Positions 4,606 to 8,653 of a stretch of DNA of 8,653 nucleotides are shown here, piece by piece (positions within the stretch are counted from its first letter, which is position 1; the number at the start of each line of letters is the position of its first letter). The translations under genes were made by a program, and so were the position numbers. The notes under the pieces are model-generated. The model did not search any database, had not been told where the DNA came from, and worked only from the letters and a program-made list of their open reading frames with translations. The stretch lies in assembly GCA_041671005.1 (NCBI GenBank), contig JBAZCJ010000052.1:1-8653 (forward strand), read 5' to 3'. The stretch is from JACRPI01 sp041671005. GTDB lineage: Archaea; Nanobdellota; Nanobdellia; Woesearchaeales; DSVV01.

Positions 4606-5628
4606 ATGAAAAATATTTTTATCCTTATCGCACTTTTGTTGTTATTGCCAACAGTTCATGCAGCTGGTCTTGCATTTAAGGATATGGCTGTTGAAGTTGA
4701 TGGAGATATAGATGATAACATTGATGTTGCAGGTGGCTCATTTGAAGCAGCTCCTGGGGAAAGTATTGAGTTTACTATAGAAGTTGAAAATGATTATTCT
4801 GCTATAACAATAGATCATAAAATTAAACATATCGATGTTAGTATTGATGTTGATAGTTTTTGTTCTCAGGATCTTGATGATTCTATAGAAGAAGATATTA
4901 GAATTAGTGATCTAAGCCCAGATACTAATGATGAAGCAGTTTTTAGATTTCAAATTCCTGATTGTGCAAATGAAGGAAATTATGATGTAGAAATTCGAGT
5001 CGATGGTAAAGATGAAGATGGCACTGAATATGCTATTGAAGAAACAATAACAATAGGTGTTGATAAAGATGCTTCTTCTCTTATTATGGATTTTACGTTA
5101 GATTCTGCAATGAGTTGTTCTGAAAGAGAATTCAATGTTATTGTTGAAGCACATAATATTGGTGCAACAGATGACGATGCAGGGTTATTAGTTATTAATG
5201 AAGATCTTGATATTAATAAATTTGAGTTTATGGAGTTAAGGACAGGAAAGTGGACAGATGAGGATACACAGTTTTTAAAAACATATACTTTTACTGTTGA
5301 TGATTCTGTTGAATCAGGAGAATATGATCTTCGAGCAGAAGTTGAATATGCAAGTAATACTCAAGAAATTAAACGATGGATAACTATTATAGTTCCTGAA
5401 TGTGAAGACACAGTTGCTGAAGAACAACCTGCTGATGCAGAAACAGATCAAGAATTGACAGCAGATGAATCTGATTCCTCTACAGAAACACAATCTGAAG
5501 AAACAGCAACAGTAATTCCTTCACAGACAGAAGAAAAAGAATTATTTTCAATTCCAGTTTTGGTTGGGGTATTAGTTGCAGGTATGATTGTTTTGGGAAT
5601 CCTTGTTATTTTGTTGAAGAAACGATAA
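4606..5628 (+). CDS. Secreted, C-terminally membrane-anchored surface protein with two beta-sandwich domains
   Basis: A 340-residue protein. Residues 1-20 are a Sec signal peptide (MKNIF, a Leu/Ile core, then cleavage after VHA or VHAA). Two CARDB/NEW3-like beta-sandwich domains follow (about 24-152 and 157-264), each with an ENDYS or EAHNIG strand and a closing [GE]-x-YD-[VL] strand. The four cysteines pair by position: C86 with C120 in the first domain, and C171 with C266 at the edges of the second, so two disulfides outside the cell are likely (inference). Residues 269-312 are a Glu/Thr/Ser-rich stalk. Residues 313-336 are a single membrane helix ending in KKR, so the protein stands on the outer face. 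It is strongly acidic. It converges with taw3, overlapping by 23 bp. A structural or binding role in the envelope is inferred; no enzyme motif is seen. Confidence 0.8.
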   Translation: MKNIFILIALLLLLPTVHAAGLAFKDMAVEVDGDIDDNIDVAGGSFEAAPGESIEFTIEVENDYSAITIDHKIKHIDVSIDVDSFCSQDLDDSIEEDIRISDLSPDTNDEAVFRFQIPDCANEGNYDVEIRVDGKDEDGTEYAIEETITIGVDKDASSLIMDFTLDSAMSCSEREFNVIVEAHNIGATDDDAGLLVINEDLDINKFEFMELRTGKWTDEDTQFLKTYTFTVDDSVESGEYDLRAEVEYASNTQEIKRWITIIVPECEDTVAEEQPADAETDQELTADESDSSTETQSEETATVIPSQTEEKELFSIPVLVGVLVAGMIVLGILVILLKKR

Positions 5629-6187
5629 GTTTTAGTTTTTCAATTCTGTTTTGGTTTCTTTGCATTTTTGCATTTGCATCGTCGAGTGCTGTAAGAAACC
5701 ATTCTTTTGAAACAAGCATTTTTCCTTTTGCAATTGGTGCATCAAGTAAATCGTGGCCTATTACTTCAATTATAATTCGTTTGGAGATACTAATAATCCC
5801 TGAATGTTTTAATCCTGCATTGTGGCATAATGATAAAAATTTTTCTGCAGCAGGTAAATCTTTACATGCTACATGAATTATTAATGGTTCAAATCGTAAA
5901 AAAATAAGTGTATCAGGAATTGTATATAATGCAGGTTCAATTTCCTCATAAGTTACTTTTTTGTGACTGGTAAATAACCACTGTGTTTGATTCTTTTTTT
6001 GTTCTTTTGATGTGCTATATATGAGAATTCGTCCTGCACAAGAACTTGTAGTGTAATAATTGGGAAGAGTATTTATTGCTGTAATAAGTTCCTTTACTTC
6101 TTCATCTATAAATCCTTTTTTTGATTTATCTGGTTTTCCTGAAGAGAGTTCTGCGCAATATATTTTTTTTTGTTTTTCAAAGTCCAT
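5606..6187 (-). CDS. taw3: Taw3/TYW3-family tRNA(Phe) wybutosine-pathway methyltransferase
   Basis: A 193-residue protein matching the TYW3 family in length and motifs. The N-terminal region KKGFIDEEVKELITAIN is followed by the signature YYTTSSCAGRI (44-54). Then come the WLFTSH segment (70-75), RFEPLIIHVACKDL (98-111) and GLKHSGI (125-131). Family knowledge: TYW3 enzymes use S-adenosylmethionine to N4-methylate a wyosine intermediate at position 37 of tRNA-Phe, next to the anticodon, stabilising reading frame; archaeal Taw3 acts on the corresponding intermediates. The partners Taw1 and Taw2 are not in this window. The start ATG at 6187 is supported by a TATA box 25 bp upstream. The 3' end overlaps the convergent surface-protein gene by 23 bp. 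Despite lying 30 bp after the NTase gene on the same strand, it has its own promoter. Confidence 0.87.
   Translation of the reverse strand: MDFEKQKKIYCAELSSGKPDKSKKGFIDEEVKELITAINTLPNYYTTSSCAGRILIYSTSKEQKKNQTQWLFTSHKKVTYEEIEPALYTIPDTLIFLRFEPLIIHVACKDLPAAEKFLSLCHNAGLKHSGIISISKRIIIEVIGHDLLDAPIAKGKMLVSKEWFLTALDDANAKMQRNQNRIEKLKLIVSSTK
5629..5640 (+). terminator. U-rich tract after the 4606-5628 gene
   Basis: GTTTTAGTTTTT follows the stop directly on the plus strand, with further T-runs downstream. It lies inside the convergent taw3 coding region, so it serves as terminator and coding sequence at once. A weak signal. Confidence 0.35.
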
Positions 6188-6207
6188 AAAGAGAATAATA
6201 GATGAAG

Positions 6208-6216
6208 TATTATAAA
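6208..6216 (-). promoter_or_regulatory. TATA box of taw3 (leaderless)
   Basis: On the minus strand TTTATAATA is centred 25 bp before the ATG at 6187. It lies 2 bp past the stop codon of the upstream nucleotidyltransferase gene, so taw3 can be transcribed independently. Confidence 0.6.
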
Positions 6217-6217
6217 T

Positions 6218-7036
6218 TTACCTCTTCTGGGTTTCAATTAATTTTCTCATAACTGTAACAAATTCATCTGCTTCTTGGTAATATTTTTCATATGTTTTAC
6301 CGTCAATATCTTTGATTGTTTTATGTAATATTAATTTTGAGAGAGTATAAAATGTACGCATTGTTTTTGCATATTTTGGGTGAAGAATTCTTTTTTTTAC
6401 TAATTTTTCTTCCAGTACATTTGCAACATCTTTTGGAGGTGGGGGCAATACTCCATTTGCCATTAATGCTGCATGTGCAGAATCAATAACTGCCCAGTAT
6501 AAATCCATTGTTGCTTGTAATAAATGCCATCGTGAGTTGAACATTGTTGTTGGTGCTCGTGAATAATACGCATTTGCTGCTTCCGGAGTTGGTCTGATTC
6601 GTCCTTGATGTAACAATAATTGCAATGGATAAAAGAAACCAGTATCCATTAATGCAATTCCATTTCTCAACATGTTAAGACCTACAGGATCTCCTATTCG
6701 AACATATTCCCAAAAACTTGTGAATTTTAATGTTGTAACATGTAATTTTTTGGATGTTTCAACAATTGATTTTTCTATTACAATTCTATATGTTTCAACG
6801 ATTTCAGGACTTAAATAATACGTAACATCGTCAATAACCATAAGAATATCAATATCACTTTCATTTTTTACATTTGTTTGTTTTTCTTCAGTAATAGAAC
6901 CCAATAATACAACTGCACGCAAAAATGTTCCAAATTCTTTATGGACTTTTCTTGCAAAAGCATATGCTACATCAATGTCTTCTTTAGGGTATTTTTTGAG
7001 TTCTATTGGTTCTCTTCTCTTGACAGTAAAATCCAT
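6218..7036 (-). CDS. Nucleotidyltransferase-fold protein with C-terminal HEPN-like helical domain
   Basis: A 272-residue protein. Residues 20-110 form a minimal nucleotidyltransferase domain of the DNA polymerase beta superfamily: VVLLGS (42-47) supplies the Gly-Ser and ESDIDILMVID (59-69) the metal-binding Asp61 and Asp63. I cannot place the third carboxylate; the expected strand reads HVTTLKFTSFW. Residues 130-180 contain GRIRPTPEAANAYYSRAP and SRWHLLQATMDLYWA. The tail (181-270, AVIDSAHAALMANGVLPPPP and KLVKKRILHPKY) looks like a HEPN/KNTase-C helical bundle but has no obvious R-x4-6-H RNase motif. MNT and HEPN proteins usually form two-gene toxin-antitoxin pairs; here both folds seem fused, which I recall as a family in DPANN-type archaea. 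Substrate unknown. A TATA box 26 bp before the ATG supports a leaderless start. Confidence 0.78.
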   Translation of the reverse strand: MDFTVKRREPIELKKYPKEDIDVAYAFARKVHKEFGTFLRAVVLLGSITEEKQTNVKNESDIDILMVIDDVTYYLSPEIVETYRIVIEKSIVETSKKLHVTTLKFTSFWEYVRIGDPVGLNMLRNGIALMDTGFFYPLQLLLHQGRIRPTPEAANAYYSRAPTTMFNSRWHLLQATMDLYWAVIDSAHAALMANGVLPPPPKDVANVLEEKLVKKRILHPKYAKTMRTFYTLSKLILHKTIKDIDGKTYEKYYQEADEFVTVMRKLIETQKR

Positions 7037-7058
7037 ACATATTTTTTTAGTTTTAAGA

Positions 7059-7066
7059 TATATAAA
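7059..7066 (-). promoter_or_regulatory. TATA box of the nucleotidyltransferase gene (leaderless)
   Basis: On the minus strand TTTATATA lies in the context GCTTTATATATCTT, the best TATA box in this window. It is centred about 26 bp before the ATG at 7036. Confidence 0.65.
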
Positions 7067-7116
7067 GCTTTGTCACTTTTATGAAATGGTGAACTTTATG
7101 CAACTTTCTAACTATA

Positions 7117-7141
7117 CTTAAAAATCATAACAAATAAATAC
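7117..7141 (+). promoter_or_regulatory. Promoter of the tandem-HTH gene (two possible TATA boxes)
   Basis: CTTAAAAAT (7117-7125) would start transcription near 7147, with a short leader and no clear ribosome site. The weaker AATAAATAC (7133-7141) is 27 bp from the ATG at 7164 and would give a leaderless mRNA, as for most genes here. Confidence 0.4.
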
Positions 7142-7163
7142 ATATTGTGACAAAAATATCATA

Positions 7164-7802
7164 ATGGATGAATCTATAACTCTTGATGAGCGATTAAAAC
7201 CTATTATTGCTGATGTTACAACTAAAGTTTTAGGAATTAAAATTGATGCACTTGCGAATGATATTTCTGTAAAAATAGCAAAAATGCCTTTTATTGATTT
7301 TGTTATAAATACGTCAATTAAATTTAAGATTGCTAAGCGTCAATTTAAACGAATATATATTGAAAAAATACTTGAAATGTATTCAGGTAACATTTCTGAA
7401 GCTGCATTAGAGGCAGGTATTGATCGTCGAAGTATGCACAGATTGATACTTCAATTTCATATTCCTGCTCACAAAATTAAAGCACATGTGCCTCAATTAT
7501 ACCAATTAAAATTTTCAACTGTTAGTCATGCAATAGAAAATGTTCTTGATACATATAAATCAATTATTCATCCCCAGAAAATTGAGCAAATGTACAAGCA
7601 TGTTGGTCAATTAAGCGGAGATGTTCTTAAAGAATTGCCAGATCAAAAACAAACTCTTGCAGATGCAGAAGAAGAATTTGAAAGAAAATATTTTAAACAG
7701 GCACTTATAGAGAACAATAACAATATTACACAAACTGCACGAAAGATCGGATTACGATATGAAACCTTGCAAAGAAAAGTTAAACAATTACATCTTCTTT
7801 AA
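7164..7802 (+). CDS. Tandem Fis-type helix-turn-helix DNA-binding protein
   Basis: A 212-residue soluble protein with two Fis/NtrC-C-terminal-type HTH units. The first spans about 61-101: YIEKILEMYSGNISEAALEA, then GIDRRSMHRLILQFHI. The second spans about 172-212: FKQALIENNNNITQTARKIG, then LRYETLQRKVKQLHLL. Both show the family pattern of a helix, an N-[IQ]-[ST] turn, an A-x-x-x-G second helix, and a recognition helix ending [RL]-x-[FL]-H-[IL]. In bacteria this HTH closes sigma-54 activators and Fis; here there is no AAA+ ATPase or receiver domain. The N-terminal 55 residues are helical and of unknown role, and a helical linker (110-170) joins the HTHs. One chain could therefore mimic a Fis dimer. 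Role as regulator or chromatin protein is inferred. It is divergent from the nucleotidyltransferase gene and overlaps the ligase stop by 4 bp. Confidence 0.8.
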   Translation: MDESITLDERLKPIIADVTTKVLGIKIDALANDISVKIAKMPFIDFVINTSIKFKIAKRQFKRIYIEKILEMYSGNISEAALEAGIDRRSMHRLILQFHIPAHKIKAHVPQLYQLKFSTVSHAIENVLDTYKSIIHPQKIEQMYKHVGQLSGDVLKELPDQKQTLADAEEEFERKYFKQALIENNNNITQTARKIGLRYETLQRKVKQLHLL

Positions 7803-8653
7803 TTTCTTCCTCTTTGTTCTGTATATAATTCTTCAACTTGTTTTAATGTAGAACAGCCATATACTCCTCTGTCTTCTCGTAATCGAATTAATCGAGGAAA
7901 TCGTAATGCATATCCAGAACTATATGTTGGACTTTTTTGAATTTCTTCATAATGGACTTCAATTACAATAGTTGGTCTTACAGTTACTTCTTTCCCTTTT
8001 TCATTAATTATATTTTCTTTGAGCATTTCTGTTAATTGTTCAAATGTAACTCCTTCCCCTTCTAATTCTTTTATTCCTGTTCCTACTTTTCCTATTGTAA
8101 CTAAATTGTTTTCTTCATCTCTGCATGCAATAATAAAACTCGTCATCCATTTTGAACGTTTTCCTTCACCCCATTCAGCACCAACAATAGCGACATCTAA
8201 ACTTTCCATAACAGGTTTTACTTTAACCCCAAATCCTACTCTGCTTCCTGGCTTGTATATTGCTTCTAAATTTTTTGCCATAATTCCTTCATTGCCCTTG
8301 TCTAATGATTCATTATAAAATTTATTTGCTTCTTCTTCTTTATCTGTGATTATAATTCTTGATAGAACAATAACTCTTTCTTTTGGGTGAATTATTTTGT
8401 TAAGCAATGCTCTGCGTTCATGAAATGGTTTGTCAATAACGCTTTTGCCATTATAATATAAAATGTCAAACACATTAATTTCAACAGGAAGTTTTTTTAT
8501 TGCTTCTTCAATATCATATTTTCTTTTTATCCTTTGTGAAATCTGTTGGAACGCGACATATTGTGTTGTTTTTGGATTAAATCCAACTATTTCACAATCA
8601 AAAATGCAACTTTCCGAGGTGACATGTTTTTTTACCGCATCAACGACATCAGG
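7799..8653 (-). CDS. lig: ATP-dependent DNA ligase, C-terminal part (5' partial)
   Basis: The frame stays open to the right edge, giving 284 C-terminal residues; the GTG at 8473 is internal (Val61), not the start. Counting from the edge, motif III is FDCEIVG (18-24), motif IIIa VFDILYYNG (61-69), motif IV EGIMAK (122-127), motif V VKVKP (143-147) and motif VI RFPRLIRLREDR (251-262). An OB-fold segment holds LDVAIVGAEWGEGKRSKW. These are the nucleotidyltransferase and OB-fold domains of archaeal/eukaryotic ligase I. The N-terminal DNA-binding domain and the adenylated lysine (motif I, KxDG) lie outside the window. Such ligases are typically about 560-600 residues, so roughly half is seen. The enzyme seals nicks in replication and repair by ATP-dependent adenylation. 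Its stop shares the tetranucleotide TTAA with the stop of the convergent HTH gene. Confidence 0.93.
   Translation of the reverse strand, partial: PDVVDAVKKHVTSESCIFDCEIVGFNPKTTQYVAFQQISQRIKRKYDIEEAIKKLPVEINVFDILYYNGKSVIDKPFHERRALLNKIIHPKERVIVLSRIIITDKEEEANKFYNESLDKGNEGIMAKNLEAIYKPGSRVGFGVKVKPVMESLDVAIVGAEWGEGKRSKWMTSFIIACRDEENNLVTIGKVGTGIKELEGEGVTFEQLTEMLKENIINEKGKEVTVRPTIVIEVHYEEIQKSPTYSSGYALRFPRLIRLREDRGVYGCSTLKQVEELYTEQRGRN

Noticed and set aside
7073..7092. Irregular inverted repeat (TCAC..GTGA) between the nucleotidyltransferase and HTH genes
   Set aside because: Only 4 bp plus an interrupted A/T stretch, at chance level for AT-rich DNA.
8019..8318. 99-codon plus-strand ORF inside the ligase gene
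   Set aside because: Antisense to the ligase motif IV and V regions, which are clearly coding.
1..8653. tRNA, rRNA, CRISPR arrays, insertion sequences or attachment sites
   Set aside because: I looked on both strands and saw no cloverleaf arms, repeat-spacer arrays, transposase genes or terminal inverted repeats.

Overview
The window looks like chromosome of an AT-rich archaeon, most likely a DPANN-type lineage (Woesearchaeota/Pacearchaeota-like; an inference from remembered family resemblance, not from a search). Supporting this are an archaeal ATP-dependent DNA ligase, a Taw3-type wyosine enzyme, secreted proteins with PKD, Ig-like and CARDB-like domains, TATA boxes about 25-29 bp before start codons (leaderless transcripts), and almost no Shine-Dalgarno sites. 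Coding DNA that I sampled is about 30% G+C.

Layout from left to right. (1) Positions 2-1519 hold the 3' part of a large surface protein with Ig-like repeats, a PKD domain and a C-terminal CARDB-like domain. (2) On the minus strand follow a membrane-anchored OB-fold protein (1534-1857), a 50-residue two-helix membrane microprotein (2027-2179) and an unrecognised 251-residue protein (2220-2975). (3) A divergent control region (2976-3183) carries two promoters and two dyads. (4) A 190-residue coiled-coil, Gln-rich protein runs 3184-3756 on the plus strand. (5) Positions 3757-4605 contain no credible gene. G+C rises to about 39%, and hairpins are dense up to about 4510, where U-rich tracts begin. 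I read this as one large structured non-coding RNA, or several RNAs, including a possible 73-nt minus-strand RNA with its own TATA box and intrinsic-type terminator. (6) A secreted, disulfide-containing, C-terminally anchored surface protein lies at 4606-5628. (7) On the minus strand are Taw3 (5606-6187) and a nucleotidyltransferase with a HEPN-like tail (6218-7036). (8) A tandem Fis-type helix-turn-helix regulator lies at 7164-7802 on the plus strand. (9) The C-terminal part of ATP-dependent DNA ligase runs off the right edge (7799-8653, minus).

The genes do not form one pathway. Most appear monocistronic, each with its own TATA box even when codirectional neighbours are only 30-40 bp apart. 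Three convergent pairs are packed end to end, by 14 bp spacing, 23 bp overlap and 4 bp overlap. The two surface proteins probably contribute to the cell envelope. Taw3 acts in tRNA-Phe modification and the ligase in replication and repair. The most unusual content is the structured non-coding island at 3798-4512, followed by the divergent dyads, the tandem Fis-type regulator and the NTase-HEPN-like fusion.
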